A stretch of DNA of 64,000 nt from Peptoniphilus equinus. GTDB lineage: Bacteria > Bacillota > Clostridia > Tissierellales > Peptoniphilaceae. Below are positions 29,422 through 39,094 of this stretch, in pieces. Under the pieces are notes generated by a model. That model had not been told where the DNA came from. It did no database searches and was given only the letters and a program-made list of their open reading frames with translations. Positions within the stretch are counted from its first letter, which is position 1. Every line of letters begins with the position of its first letter. A program made the translations under genes and the position numbers. The stretch lies in assembly GCF_027921445.1 (NCBI RefSeq), contig NZ_CP115667.1, positions 1,488,001 to 1,552,000 of the forward strand, given 5' to 3'.

Positions 29422-30912
29422 TTAATCCTCCAATAGGCTTTGGCCTGTCATTTCATACGGCTGTTCAACGTCCATTAAATCCAATACGGTAGGTGCTAAA
29501 TCGCAGAGCGCACCATCTTTTAACCCCCGTGAATCCCCGACCATATACAATGGCACAGGATTGGTGGTGTGGCTGGTGACGGGTTCGCCGTTCTCGTCCA
29601 TCATCCGCTCACAGTTGCCGTGATCTGCCGTGATCAAGGCGACGCCGCCAAGCATTTTCAGTTCTTTAAGAATTTCTCCAAGGCAGGTGTCCACGGTCTC
29701 CAGTGCTTTGACTGCCGCCGGAATTACACCGGTGTGCCCTACCATATCCGGATTGGCAAAGTTGAGCATGATGAAGTCATAGTCCCCCAGGACGGGCACA
29801 AGCTTCTCCGTCAGTTCTTCAGCGCTCATTTCCGGCTTCAAATCGTATGTGGCCACCTTCGGCGACGGCACGAGAATACGGTCCTCACCGGGATACGGTT
29901 CTTCTCGTCCGCCGTTTAAGAAAAAGGTCACATGAGCATACTTTTCGGTCTCGGCAATGCGCAGTTGATGTTTGCCGTGAGCCGCCAACACTTCTCCAAT
30001 AGTATTAGTCGGTTGAAATTTATCATAAATAATATTGGTTTGTGTGAAGGTATCGTCATAGCCGGTCATCGTGTACGCGTAGATCAGCGGAAAGACGCCT
30101 CGCTCCACATCCACTTCCGGCTCGGTAAGCAGACGCACAATTTGACGCATCCGATCCGGACGGAAGTTGAAGAATACCACGCTGTCTCCGTCTTCAATGG
30201 CGACATCTTCCACCTTGGCAGGAAGGACAAACTCGTCATAAATGTCTTTATCGTAGCTTTGCTGAACCAAATCACGAACCGATGGATAGCTCAAACCCTC
30301 GCCACGGGTGAGCAGTTTGTAATAACGCAGTGTACGTTCCCAGCGCTTATCCCGATCCATGGCATAATACCGACCGCCTACGGTGGCAATGACGCCGGTG
30401 CCCAACTCATGCATATAGTTTTCCAGTTCTGCCAGATCTTTGATCCCGCTGTCAATGGCTACGTCTCTGCCGTCTAAAATCGCATGGACGTAGACCTTCG
30501 ATACCCCTTTATCATGGGCCAATTGCAACATGGCTTTCAGGTGATCCATATGGGAGTGGACACCGCCGTGCGAAACCAATCCCACAAGATGAAGTGCTTT
30601 GTCATTATCTATAGCGTGCGCCACAGCGCTATTCAGCATGGGATTTTCAAAGAAAGCACCGCTTTGAATCTCCTGATTGATTCGCGACAGATCCTGGAAC
30701 ATCACGCGGCCGGCCCCAATGTTCAAATGGCCGACTTCACTGTTGCCCATTTGACCCGCCGGCAATCCCACCGCCTCGCCTGAGGCAAGAAGCTGAGCTT
30801 TCGGCGCTCCCAAACTGTCTAAGACCGGCATATTGGCAAGAGATACGGCATTGCCCTCTCCCGCCTTGGCCATACCGAATCCGTCCAGGACAATAAGCAT
30901 GACCGGTTTCAT
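29422..30912 (-). CDS. gpmI: Cofactor-independent phosphoglycerate mutase
   Basis: A 496-residue alkaline-phosphatase-superfamily enzyme interconverting 3- and 2-phosphoglycerate with two manganese ions. The phosphorylated serine lies in GQMGNSEVGHLNIGAGR at about residue 62. Metal-binding segments VLDGFG, HVTFFLNGG, FANPDMVGHTG and ITADHGNCE are present. It overlaps tpiA by four bases (ATGA), so translation is coupled. Confidence 0.97.
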   Translation of the reverse strand: MKPVMLIVLDGFGMAKAGEGNAVSLANMPVLDSLGAPKAQLLASGEAVGLPAGQMGNSEVGHLNIGAGRVMFQDLSRINQEIQSGAFFENPMLNSAVAHAIDNDKALHLVGLVSHGGVHSHMDHLKAMLQLAHDKGVSKVYVHAILDGRDVAIDSGIKDLAELENYMHELGTGVIATVGGRYYAMDRDKRWERTLRYYKLLTRGEGLSYPSVRDLVQQSYDKDIYDEFVLPAKVEDVAIEDGDSVVFFNFRPDRMRQIVRLLTEPEVDVERGVFPLIYAYTMTGYDDTFTQTNIIYDKFQPTNTIGEVLAAHGKHQLRIAETEKYAHVTFFLNGGREEPYPGEDRILVPSPKVATYDLKPEMSAEELTEKLVPVLGDYDFIMLNFANPDMVGHTGVIPAAVKALETVDTCLGEILKELKMLGGVALITADHGNCERMMDENGEPVTSHTTNPVPLYMVGDSRGLKDGALCDLAPTVLDLMDVEQPYEMTGQSLLED

Positions 30913-31646
30913 TGTACTTCTCCTAAATTGATCAGTGCTGCAAAGTCATCAGCTTTTAAGCTGGCACCTCCAACAAGGGCACCATCAATAGAAGGTTGGG
31001 CCATGAGTTCTTTCACGTTGGACGGTTTCACCGAGCCGCCATAGAGCACACGCACGGCATCCGTGCCTAACAGATCCTTGAGTTCGCCTTTAATAAACGC
31101 CGCCATCGCTTGCGCATCATCAGGCTTGCACACATCACCGGTTCCGATGGCCCACGTCGGTTCATAGGCCACGATAATGTCCGTAGTGTGCACCCCCTCA
31201 AGACCCTTCTTAAGTTGATTGCCCACCACGCTCTCGTGTTCACCGCTGTCTCTATCGGCCTTCTTCTCTCCCACACAAAGGATAGGAATCAAGCCTTTGG
31301 CAACAGCTTTTTTGACTTTCAGATTCAAAAGCGCGTCCGTTTCCTTTTGGTATTCACGACGCTCCGAATGACCCACAAGGACATGGCTAACACCGAGATC
31401 AAGCAGCATATCGGCGGAGATTTCCCCGGTGAAGGCGCCGTCGTCTTCATGGCTTAAATTTTGCGCGCCCAGGGCAATACCTGTCCCGTCCAGCAGTTTT
31501 CTCGCGGCATCCAGTGAGGTGAACGGCGGAATAATCAGGCTGTCCACATCGTCAGAGCGTGTTTTGTTTTTCAGTTCGCTTAACATTGCCTCTGTGTCCG
31601 TCACAGAGAGATTCATTTTCCAGTTTCCTGCAATGAGTAGTTTCAT
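30909..31646 (-). CDS. tpiA: Triosephosphate isomerase
   Basis: A 245-residue TIM barrel. The N-terminal lysine motif GNWKMN, catalytic histidine in VGHSERREY, catalytic glutamate in AYEPTWAIGTG, and the phosphate loop YGGSVKPSN are all seen. Its ATG overlaps the pgk stop codon (TAATG), with the binding site GAGGAGG inside pgk. Confidence 0.98.
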   Translation of the reverse strand: MKLLIAGNWKMNLSVTDTEAMLSELKNKTRSDDVDSLIIPPFTSLDAARKLLDGTGIALGAQNLSHEDDGAFTGEISADMLLDLGVSHVLVGHSERREYQKETDALLNLKVKKAVAKGLIPILCVGEKKADRDSGEHESVVGNQLKKGLEGVHTTDIIVAYEPTWAIGTGDVCKPDDAQAMAAFIKGELKDLLGTDAVRVLYGGSVKPSNVKELMAQPSIDGALVGGASLKADDFAALINLGEVQ

Positions 31647-32833
31647 TATGCCTCCTCGATAGCATCTATGCCCGGTAAGCTTTTTCCTTCCAACATTTCC
31701 AAGCTTGTGCCGCCTCCGGTGGAAACGTGGGTGATGTGTGACTCCAAGCCGCTCTTTTCAATAGCTGCAAGGGAGTCGCCGCCTCCTACAATAGTAATGG
31801 CATCTTCCAATTCTGCAAGGGCATGGGCAATAGCCATGGTTCCCTTAGAAAAGTTGTCCATTTCAAATACGCCGGCAGGTCCGTTCCACACTACGGTTTT
31901 CGCCGTAGTAAGAAGCGCTTTAATGGCCTCAATAGACTTTTCTCCAATATCAAAAGCCGCCTTATCCTGTGGAATACTGTCGCGATCCACCGTCTCTGTC
32001 GGTGCGTCGGCTTTCATATCAGCAGCCACCACAAAGTCTTCCGGCAAAAGCATACCGACCCCTTTGTCCTTCGCCTTTGTCATCAAGCTCCGGGCAAGGT
32101 CTAATTTATCATCTTCTACCAGACTTTTACCCACTTCATAGCCTTCTGCCTTAATAAAGGTGTTCGCCATAGCTCCCACGATGACAATACTGTCCACTTT
32201 ATCCAGAAGATGGTCGATGACGCCGATTTTATCCGAGACTTTCGCGCCGCCGAGGATGGCAACAAACGGCCGTTTCGGATGTTCCGTGGCGTCGCCGATA
32301 TACGCGACTTCTTTGTCTACCAAAAGCCCGAGGGCTGAAGGGAGATAACGTGACACACCCACATTGGAAGCATGGGCGCGGTGCGAGGTACCGAAGGCGT
32401 CGTTAATAAACACGTCACCCAATTGGGCAAGGTCTTTAGAAAAAGCTTCATCACACGCTTCTTCCCCGGGATTAAACCGAGTGTTCTCCAACAGTGCCAC
32501 ATCCCCCGGCTTCATAGTTGCTACAGCTGCAACCACATCGTCTGAGACCACGGTATCACTCGCAATAAACTGCACGGGTCTATTCAAAAGGGTGGCCAAG
32601 TGCTCGGCAACCGGCTCTAAACTGAACTGCGGGTTGGCTTTGCCTTTGGGTCTTCCCAAGTGGGACATAAGTACCACAGCGGCGCCGCCGTCCAAAGCCT
32701 TTTGAATCGTAGGCAGACTCGCCACAATCCGAGCATCGCTTTCAATATGGCCGTCGTTCATCGGGACGTTATAGTCTACACGAATCAGCGCCCGTTTACC
32801 TTTGAGATCGAGATCGTTAATCGTTCGTTTCAT
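31646..32833 (-). CDS. pgk: Phosphoglycerate kinase
   Basis: A 395-residue enzyme making ATP from 1,3-bisphosphoglycerate. It opens MKRTINDLDLKGKRALIRVD, has the substrate motif SHLGRPKGK, and the C-terminal nucleotide loop GGGDSLAAI and STGGGTSLEMLEG. The ATG at 32833 has GGAGG four bases upstream. An in-frame extension of 14 codons would read through the terminator-like hairpin at 32843-32873 and is not the true start. Confidence 0.97.
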   Translation of the reverse strand: MKRTINDLDLKGKRALIRVDYNVPMNDGHIESDARIVASLPTIQKALDGGAAVVLMSHLGRPKGKANPQFSLEPVAEHLATLLNRPVQFIASDTVVSDDVVAAVATMKPGDVALLENTRFNPGEEACDEAFSKDLAQLGDVFINDAFGTSHRAHASNVGVSRYLPSALGLLVDKEVAYIGDATEHPKRPFVAILGGAKVSDKIGVIDHLLDKVDSIVIVGAMANTFIKAEGYEVGKSLVEDDKLDLARSLMTKAKDKGVGMLLPEDFVVAADMKADAPTETVDRDSIPQDKAAFDIGEKSIEAIKALLTTAKTVVWNGPAGVFEMDNFSKGTMAIAHALAELEDAITIVGGGDSLAAIEKSGLESHITHVSTGGGTSLEMLEGKSLPGIDAIEEA

Positions 32834-32842
32834 TTTCCCTCC

Positions 32843-32873
32843 AAAAAAAGAGGCGAAAGCAAAAGCTCCCGCC
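32843..32873 (-). terminator. Partial terminator between gap and pgk
   Basis: Minus-strand stem GGCGGGAGC with GCTTTCGCC (two G-T pairs), loop TTTT, followed by a T-rich tract. It would lower transcription of pgk and later genes relative to gap, a known arrangement in gap operons of Firmicutes. Confidence 0.78.
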
Positions 32874-32885
32874 ATAAGTTCTCTT

Positions 32886-33905
32886 TTACTTTAATGAACT
32901 GCTCACTTTGTCAGTAAGGTCAACTACACGTTGTGAGTAACCCCACTCATTGTCGTACCAAGAGATGAGTTTCACCAAACGATCTTTGACGATGGTCAGC
33001 TGCGCATCAAAGATGGAAGAGTGGGTATCTCCGATAATGTCAGAGGAGACAATATCATCTTCGGAATAAGCCAGAATACCTTTAAGTTCATTTTCAGATG
33101 CTTTTTTCATTGCCGCGTTGATCGCTTCAACCGTGACATCTTGCGATACTTCAAAAGTAACATCCACGACGGAACCTGTCGGAACGGGCACACGCATAGC
33201 CATACCTGTTAAGATGCCGTTGACTTCAGGAATAACTTTACCTACAGCTTGAGCTGCACCGGTTGTGGTCGGAATAATATTTTCAGCTCCGGCGCGTGCG
33301 CGGCGCATATCCTTGTGGAGCGCGTCATGAATCTTCTGGTCGTTGGTATACGCATGGACCGTGGTCATAATACCTCGTTCGATACCGAAGTTTTCCAAAA
33401 TAACTTTGGTTACCGGCGCAAGGCAGTTGGTGGTACAGGATGCATTGGAGATGACATCGTGTTGTGCCGCGTCGTATTCGCTGTCATTCACACCCATTAC
33501 GATGGTTTTAACTTCGTCCCCTTTAGCCGGTGCGGAAATAATAACTTTTTTTGCGCCGGCTTCAATATGACCTTTGGCCTTATCGTAAGCGGTGAAAGCT
33601 CCGGTGGATTCAATGACAATGTCAACACCCAACTCGCCCCAATTCATCTCATTTGGCATCTTGCCGTCAAGGACGGTGATTTTATGACCGTTCACGGTGA
33701 AGCCGTCTGCTTCGACAGTTACCTCGCCGGGAAACTTGCGATAGATTGAGTCGTATTGGAAAAGGTGCGCGTGATCTACAATGTGCTCAGTCGCTTTAAG
33801 GTCTGCGATGTGAGTGATGGTGAAGCTCTTGTCATCACGAAGCGCCCATCCTCTGAGTACGTCACGTCCAATACGTCCAAATCCCATAATTGCTACGTTT
33901 GCCAT
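32886..33905 (-). CDS. gap: Glyceraldehyde-3-phosphate dehydrogenase, type I
   Basis: A 339-residue NAD-dependent enzyme. It begins MANVAIMGFGRIGRDVLRG, carries the catalytic cysteine in SNASCTTNCLAPV (usually SNASCTTNC) and the C-terminal SWYDNEWGYSQRVVDL motif. The ATG at 33905 is preceded by GGAGG; a 76-codon in-frame extension crosses the upstream terminator and is rejected. First gene of the glycolytic operon. No cggR-type regulator gene is next to it. Confidence 0.97.
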   Translation of the reverse strand: MANVAIMGFGRIGRDVLRGWALRDDKSFTITHIADLKATEHIVDHAHLFQYDSIYRKFPGEVTVEADGFTVNGHKITVLDGKMPNEMNWGELGVDIVIESTGAFTAYDKAKGHIEAGAKKVIISAPAKGDEVKTIVMGVNDSEYDAAQHDVISNASCTTNCLAPVTKVILENFGIERGIMTTVHAYTNDQKIHDALHKDMRRARAGAENIIPTTTGAAQAVGKVIPEVNGILTGMAMRVPVPTGSVVDVTFEVSQDVTVEAINAAMKKASENELKGILAYSEDDIVSSDIIGDTHSSIFDAQLTIVKDRLVKLISWYDNEWGYSQRVVDLTDKVSSSLK

Positions 33906-34041
33906 GTTTACCTCCAATGATTTTTTAAGTTCAATACTTTTCTTATAGTTGATTTCACCTAGTAGTTTACCATACTTTACGTCAATAAAAAAGTACACTT
34001 CCGCCTGCCCTCTCTTTTCTTGAGAGTTTGCACATCCAATC

Positions 34042-34065
34042 AAAAAAGAGCCTTTCGGCTCTTTT
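34042..34065 (-). terminator. Terminator of the SLH-domain gene
   Basis: Minus-strand stem AAAAGAGCC with GGCTCTTTT, loop GAAA, T run. It insulates gap from the SLH gene. Confidence 0.9.
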
Positions 34066-34083
34066 ATCTTAAATCCGTTCAGC

Positions 34084-34959
34084 TCACTTGGCTTCTGTAG
34101 GAGTTTCAACTTTCTTATCTGCCGGAGCGTCAACTGGCATGTCCTTTTTTACGTCCCCTTTATCCGTCTCTTTCACGTCGCTCTTTGCTTCCACTTTTGG
34201 CGCAACTGCCTTTTGAGGCGCTTTGGCATCTACTGGATCAAAAAGGTGAAAGCTCTCAGCAAGGACATCGGCTGCTTCAGACAAGGTAAGGGCTGCCTGA
34301 GGCATAAACATACCTTGATCGTCCACGTGCATAAATCCAGCTTCCAACATCAAGGTAGCACTTTCTTGCGCCCATGGGGACACAGCCTTTATATCTTTGA
34401 CCTCTTTGTCCTTCAGTCCCCCGAGGGATGCCGGCTTAAATGCCTTGTAGCCGAAGAGATACCGGTGCATCAGTACGGCGAATTGCTCACGGGTGAGTGT
34501 GTCACTGCCTTTAAATGTGCCGTCTTCATAACCTTTGACGATATTGTTCATCGCAGCCCAGTTAACCGCCACCATAGCATCTTCGTTCACATCGCTGAAC
34601 TTGTTGTCTTTATCATAAGCTGCCTTTTCATAGTTGGCAATAATCTTGACCACATCCAGACGCGTCATCGGTTGATTCGCTTCTGTAGTCACTCCTTTTA
34701 GCAAATCTTTGTCTTTAAGATATGCCATGCCGTCAAGCACAAAGGGTGCTTCAGCTGTAAGTGCCCCTTTATCCTCGTTGGCAGTAACCTTATCCATAGC
34801 CTTTTTATCCGAGGCTGTTGCCGCCGGATCCGCCGCCGTATCCACAACTGTATTGTTCATCTCAGGCGCCTTCATCTGCGCCGCAAAAGTTGGTACTGCC
34901 AGTGCCGGAATAAGCACAAGAGACAGCAAACCTGTCATAGTTATTGAGTGTTTTTTCAT
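34084..34959 (-). CDS. Secreted S-layer-homology (SLH) domain protein
   Basis: A 291-residue exported protein. A signal peptide spans residues 1-27 (MKKHSITMTGLLSLVLIPAL, ending in an A-rich cleavage region). Three SLH-like repeats follow at about 75-118, 120-165 and 182-240; the second has the clearest sequence, VKGYEDGTFKGSDTLTREQF. SLH repeats bind pyruvylated secondary cell wall polymers. The last 50 residues are a Lys/Asp/Pro-rich tail with no recognised domain. There is no other domain, so it may serve as a cell-wall spacer. Monocistronic. Function beyond wall attachment is unknown. Confidence 0.85.
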   Translation of the reverse strand: MKKHSITMTGLLSLVLIPALAVPTFAAQMKAPEMNNTVVDTAADPAATASDKKAMDKVTANEDKGALTAEAPFVLDGMAYLKDKDLLKGVTTEANQPMTRLDVVKIIANYEKAAYDKDNKFSDVNEDAMVAVNWAAMNNIVKGYEDGTFKGSDTLTREQFAVLMHRYLFGYKAFKPASLGGLKDKEVKDIKAVSPWAQESATLMLEAGFMHVDDQGMFMPQAALTLSEAADVLAESFHLFDPVDAKAPQKAVAPKVEAKSDVKETDKGDVKKDMPVDAPADKKVETPTEAK

Positions 34960-35176
34960 AATGACCTCCTTTATGGTGATGTGACCAGTATACTATCCTC
35001 CCTCGAAGAATTCGATAACAAACCAGTAAAGAAAGGTAGGATTTCTCCCAAGTTTTTTTGCCACTTTATCAACAAGAGTTACAAAACAAGGACATGGAGT
35101 GCTTTATTCAAAAACCGGATTATATGAACAGTTATTTATATATCTTCCCATGTCGTCTCGCTGTCGCTTTGCATAT

Positions 35177-35201
35177 AAAAAAGAGGCCTCTCGGACCTCT
35201 T
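35177..35201 (-). terminator. Terminator of gltX
   Basis: Minus-strand stem AAGAGGTC with GGCCTCTT, five-base loop, then T residues. Confidence 0.88.
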
Positions 35202-35219
35202 ATTCTTCTATGGATTAGC

Positions 35220-36698
35220 TCACTTGCGAAAAGCTTTCGCTTCATCCAAGCGCTTCAAAAGCTGATCTTTTCCCAAGAGATAGATAATATTTTTCAGTTC
35301 CGGGCCGTGGACGTTGCCTGAGATGGCCGCTCGTACCGGCATGAAAAGTTGTTTGCCTTTAATGCCTGTGGCTTTTTGAACGGTTTTCATCACACTGTTG
35401 GCAAAATCCCGATCCACAGCATCGACACTGTGCAGCTGCGCTTCAAAAGCTTCGATAAGCTCAGGTACCTGTTCACCGGCAAGCTCAGCCTTGGCATCGT
35501 CTTCGGTAATGTCCAAGTCACCAAAAAGGAAGTCCACTTTACTTGTCACTTCGCTGAGGTAACTGAGGGAGTCTTTGACTGTGTCAATGAGAAGTACGTA
35601 CCAGTCCCAGTTGTCCCGCATTTGAGCTTCAGTCATAAGACCGGCCTCTTCCATATACGGTACGCACATCTCGGCAATGGCTTCAGTGCTGTAGGTCTTG
35701 ATCCACTGAGCATTGACCCAGTTCAGTTTTTCCACATCAAAAACCCCGCCGCTCTTACCGACACGCTCAAAGGAGAATTTGTCAGCCATGTCTTCAAGAC
35801 TCAGGATTTCTTCACCATCTTCAGGGCTCCATCCAACCAGAGCGAGATAATTGATGAGGCCCTCAGGCAGGTAGCCTTTCTTTCTGAAATCGCCCACCGC
35901 CACGTCGCCTTGACGTTTGGATAATTTTTTATGGTCTTTATTAAGCACCGTTGGGAGATGAACAAACTTCGGTGCTTCCCAACCGAGCGATTCATACAGG
36001 TACACATGCTTCGGCGTCGACGGCAGCCACTCTTCGCCACGGACGACGTGTGTAATGCCCATAAGGTGATCGTCCACTACCACCGCCATGTGATACGTTG
36101 GGAAACCGTCGGACTTCATCAACACCTGATCATCAATTTCATCCGAGTTAATCGTCACCCGGCCTCGCACGGCATCATCGAAAGAAATGTCGGTATTTCT
36201 AGGGAGCTTCAAGCGCACAACATACTCTTCGCCTGCGGCGACACGAGCTTTTGCTTCTTCAAGAGGTATATCCCGACAGAACCCGTCATACTTCGGCACT
36301 TTGCCCTTGATGCGTTGTTCTTCACGCACTTGATCTAAGCGCTCTTTGGAACAGAAGCAGTAGTAGGCATGGCCTTTTTCGATAAGTTCATCCACATATT
36401 TTTTATAGATGTCCAGACGCTTCGACTGAATGTACGGACCGCACTCACCGCGTTCCGACACCTTGCCATCTTCCAGAATAACACCCTCATCGTGACCGAT
36501 CCCGGCCCACTCCAAGGCGTCAATCAGATTTTCAATAGCCCCGTCCACAAACCGTGTCTGGTCCGTGTCCTCAATGCGCAAAATAAACGCGCCGCCATTT
36601 TTTTTAGCGTATAGGTAATTGTATAGGGCTGTTCTCAAGCCGCCAATGTGCAGCCAGCCTGTTGGACTTGGCGCAAAACGTACTCTAACTTTATCCAT
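35220..36698 (-). CDS. gltX: Glutamyl-tRNA synthetase
   Basis: A 492-residue class I synthetase. The HIGH motif is in FAPSPTGWLHIGGLRTALYN; the KMSKS loop is KLSKRQGD. A zinc-like region with CFCSKERL follows the first half, and the C-terminal anticodon-binding part is full length. Whether it is discriminating or also charges tRNA-Gln cannot be seen here; no gatCAB genes are in the window. Transcribed alone from the promoter at 36721-36749. Confidence 0.97.
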   Translation of the reverse strand: MDKVRVRFAPSPTGWLHIGGLRTALYNYLYAKKNGGAFILRIEDTDQTRFVDGAIENLIDALEWAGIGHDEGVILEDGKVSERGECGPYIQSKRLDIYKKYVDELIEKGHAYYCFCSKERLDQVREEQRIKGKVPKYDGFCRDIPLEEAKARVAAGEEYVVRLKLPRNTDISFDDAVRGRVTINSDEIDDQVLMKSDGFPTYHMAVVVDDHLMGITHVVRGEEWLPSTPKHVYLYESLGWEAPKFVHLPTVLNKDHKKLSKRQGDVAVGDFRKKGYLPEGLINYLALVGWSPEDGEEILSLEDMADKFSFERVGKSGGVFDVEKLNWVNAQWIKTYSTEAIAEMCVPYMEEAGLMTEAQMRDNWDWYVLLIDTVKDSLSYLSEVTSKVDFLFGDLDITEDDAKAELAGEQVPELIEAFEAQLHSVDAVDRDFANSVMKTVQKATGIKGKQLFMPVRAAISGNVHGPELKNIIYLLGKDQLLKRLDEAKAFRK

Positions 36699-36720
36699 AA
36701 AAATCCCCCTTAGTTCTTTG

Positions 36721-36749
36721 ATTATATTAAAAAAGCCATAACTTGTAAA
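36721..36749 (-). promoter_or_regulatory. Sigma-A promoter of gltX
   Basis: Minus-strand TTTACA (36744-36749), 17 bases, perfect TATAAT (36721-36726), about 20 bases before the start codon. Confidence 0.82.
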
Positions 36750-36774
36750 CCTGACTCATTTCTCCCCTAACTGC

Positions 36775-36808
36775 AAAAAACCTCGAGGCTCTGAGACTCT
36801 CGAGGTTT
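36775..36808 (-). terminator. Terminator of the feo operon
   Basis: Minus-strand stem AAACCTCGAG with CTCGAGGTTT, 11-base loop, then T run; four bases after the last feo gene. Confidence 0.92.
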
Positions 36809-36812
36809 GAGT

Positions 36813-36944
36813 TTAATGCTGTTCATGCATGTGACAATGGCCGCTGCATTCACCGCAGTTGCAGGTGGATTTGTGTTTCATGAGATGTCGAAGCGCAAGG
36901 CCGAGGGCAATGACCACAACAGCGCCGACAATAAGCGTTCCCAT
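36813..36944 (-). CDS. FeoB-associated Cys-rich membrane protein
   Basis: A 43-residue protein, MGTLIVGAVVVIALGLALRH followed by a Cys/His-rich tail (CNCGECSGHCHMHEQH). One N-terminal membrane helix and five metal-binding-type residues in a short tail match the FeoB-associated Cys-rich family. It starts at the ATG at 36944, behind GGAG, three bases after the feoB stop. The tail may receive or hand over ferrous iron at the membrane; that is inferred from family context. It is too short for many gene callers. Confidence 0.88.
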   Translation of the reverse strand: MGTLIVGAVVVIALGLALRHLMKHKSTCNCGECSGHCHMHEQH

Positions 36945-36947
36945 AAT

Positions 36948-39086
36948 TTACTCCTTTACTGAACGCACTTGAACCGTGCGTAAATCTTTGTACTTGTTCG
37001 GTCTGAACAAAAAGTAGATATAGCCGATGAGAATGACAAAGGCAATCCCCGTCCACACCGTAGCCGGCTGGTTCAAGACCAAAACGCGTCCGAACTGATA
37101 AATCATCAGCGCTATCGTGTAAGAAAACGCAATTTGATAACCGACAGTAAAGAGGAACCACTTATTGTCGTTCATTTCGGAGCGAATGGCTCCCATCGCT
37201 GCAAAGCAGGGAATGGTGAGCTGGTTGAAGAACATAAAAGCTAAAATGGACACCGTGTTGAAGTTTTGTTGGATGAGCGGTACAAGACCCGGGTCGTCCG
37301 CCCCCACTTCACCGAGACCGGCTACCACGCCATAGGTTCCCACTACGACCTCTTTAGCTACCAGGCCAAGGACCGTGGCCACAGCCGCTTTCCATTCGCC
37401 AAAGCCAAGGGGCGCAAAGATCCACGCGATCTTCTTGCCGATAAAGGAGAGCAGTGAATCGACAGAATCCGATTCCCAGCTGACAAACTCACCGTGCACA
37501 GAAATATTTTGAAGGACCCAAATGGCTACGGTACACAGAAGAATCACCGTCCCAGCTTTGACGATAAAAGCTTTACAACGTGTCCACGTCGCCTTTAAAC
37601 AGTTCACAATGGACGGGAAGTGGTACTGCGGCAGCTCCATGACAAAAGGTGCCGGATCGCCGTGGAATCGCTTCGTCTTTTTCAGCATAATGCCGGTGAT
37701 AATGACCGCAACAATGCCGCCGAAGTACCACAGCGGCCCGTACCAAAAGGCGCCGCCGAGAACAGCTGCAAACATGGCGATGATTTCCGTCTTTGCCCCA
37801 CATGGCATAAATGCCGCAACAGCAATGGTCATACGACGGTCGTTGTCATTTTCAATCGTACGCGTCCCGATAATCCCGGGTACAGAACACCCTGTACCGA
37901 TAAGAATAGGAATAAAACTCTTCCCGGACAGACCGAAACGACGGAAAATTTTATCCAGAATAAACGCAATCCGCGCCATATATCCCACATCTTCCAGAAT
38001 GGAAATGAGTAAAAAGAGGGTGGCAATAATAGGCAGAAAACCTAGGACCCCGCCGACCCCGCCGATGATACCGTCCACAATGAGAGATACCAGCCACGGC
38101 GCCACAGCCATTCCTTCAAGAAATGCCGTTGCCGATTCAGAGATGACACCGCCAAATAGGGAGTCGTTCACCCAATCTGTGACCGGGCCGCCGACAACCC
38201 CGATGGCAATGTAGTAAATGCAGGTCATAATGGCGATAAAAATAGGCAGCGCCAAAAAACGGTTCGTCACGATCTTATCAATTTTATCCGACGTGCTGAG
38301 TCCAGTTTGACCTTTCTTAACCGCGCCACCTACGATAGCCGTGATGTTGGTATAGCGCTCATCAGTAATAATACCTTCCGTATCATCGTCATACATGGCG
38401 TCGGCACGATCCGCAATGGCTTGAAGTTTCTCCCGTTCCCCTTTGTCCAGCTGATAGTGATCCATAATCTTACTATCCAGCTCAAAAAGTTTCACCACTA
38501 AAAATCGGTTTGCCGGATTCGACTTTAGACCAGGCACCATCGTCTCAATCTCGGATAGGAAGTTCTCCACGCCTTCTGAAAAGGACAGTTGTGCGGGCTT
38601 TTGAGACAAACGTACAGCCTCATTCACCAAAGTATCGATGTTTTCATTCTTAAGGGCGGATATCTCGACAATTTTGCAGCCTAAATCCCGCTCCAGTTTC
38701 GCTACATCAATGCGGTCTTTATTTTTTCGCACCACATCCATCATATTCAGTGCAAGGACTGTTGGAATACCCAGCTCCAACAACTGTGTGGTGAGATATA
38801 AATTCCGCTCAATGTTGGATGCATCCACCACATTGATAATCGCATCAGGCTTCTCATTTAACAGATAATCTCTCGACACCACTTCTTCCAAGGTATAGGG
38901 TGACAGAGAATAGATCCCCGGCAAGTCAGTGAAAAAGATACTGGTGTCTTTTTTATATTCGCCGGTCTTTTTTTCGACAGTCACACCGGGCCAATTACCC
39001 ACATATTGATGAGATCCGGTGAGAGCATTAAACAGTGTGGTTTTCCCGCTGTTCGGGTTACCTGCTAAGGCAATAGTATAGCTCAT
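36948..39086 (-). CDS. feoB: Ferrous iron transport protein FeoB
   Basis: A 712-residue GTPase-permease. The N-terminal G domain shows G1 GNPNSGKTTLFN, G3 DLPGIYSL and G4 NMMD; a helical spacer domain follows to about residue 270. The membrane part has two Gate-type halves, with MPCGAKTEIIAMFA containing the conserved cysteine. It is the main Fe(II) importer of anaerobes. It lies eight bases after the second feoA, in the order feoA-feoA-feoB-Cys-rich gene, transcribed from a promoter overlapped by a Fur-like box. Confidence 0.97.
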   Translation of the reverse strand: MSYTIALAGNPNSGKTTLFNALTGSHQYVGNWPGVTVEKKTGEYKKDTSIFFTDLPGIYSLSPYTLEEVVSRDYLLNEKPDAIINVVDASNIERNLYLTTQLLELGIPTVLALNMMDVVRKNKDRIDVAKLERDLGCKIVEISALKNENIDTLVNEAVRLSQKPAQLSFSEGVENFLSEIETMVPGLKSNPANRFLVVKLFELDSKIMDHYQLDKGEREKLQAIADRADAMYDDDTEGIITDERYTNITAIVGGAVKKGQTGLSTSDKIDKIVTNRFLALPIFIAIMTCIYYIAIGVVGGPVTDWVNDSLFGGVISESATAFLEGMAVAPWLVSLIVDGIIGGVGGVLGFLPIIATLFLLISILEDVGYMARIAFILDKIFRRFGLSGKSFIPILIGTGCSVPGIIGTRTIENDNDRRMTIAVAAFMPCGAKTEIIAMFAAVLGGAFWYGPLWYFGGIVAVIITGIMLKKTKRFHGDPAPFVMELPQYHFPSIVNCLKATWTRCKAFIVKAGTVILLCTVAIWVLQNISVHGEFVSWESDSVDSLLSFIGKKIAWIFAPLGFGEWKAAVATVLGLVAKEVVVGTYGVVAGLGEVGADDPGLVPLIQQNFNTVSILAFMFFNQLTIPCFAAMGAIRSEMNDNKWFLFTVGYQIAFSYTIALMIYQFGRVLVLNQPATVWTGIAFVILIGYIYFLFRPNKYKDLRTVQVRSVKE

Positions 39087-39094
39087 CGGTCCTC

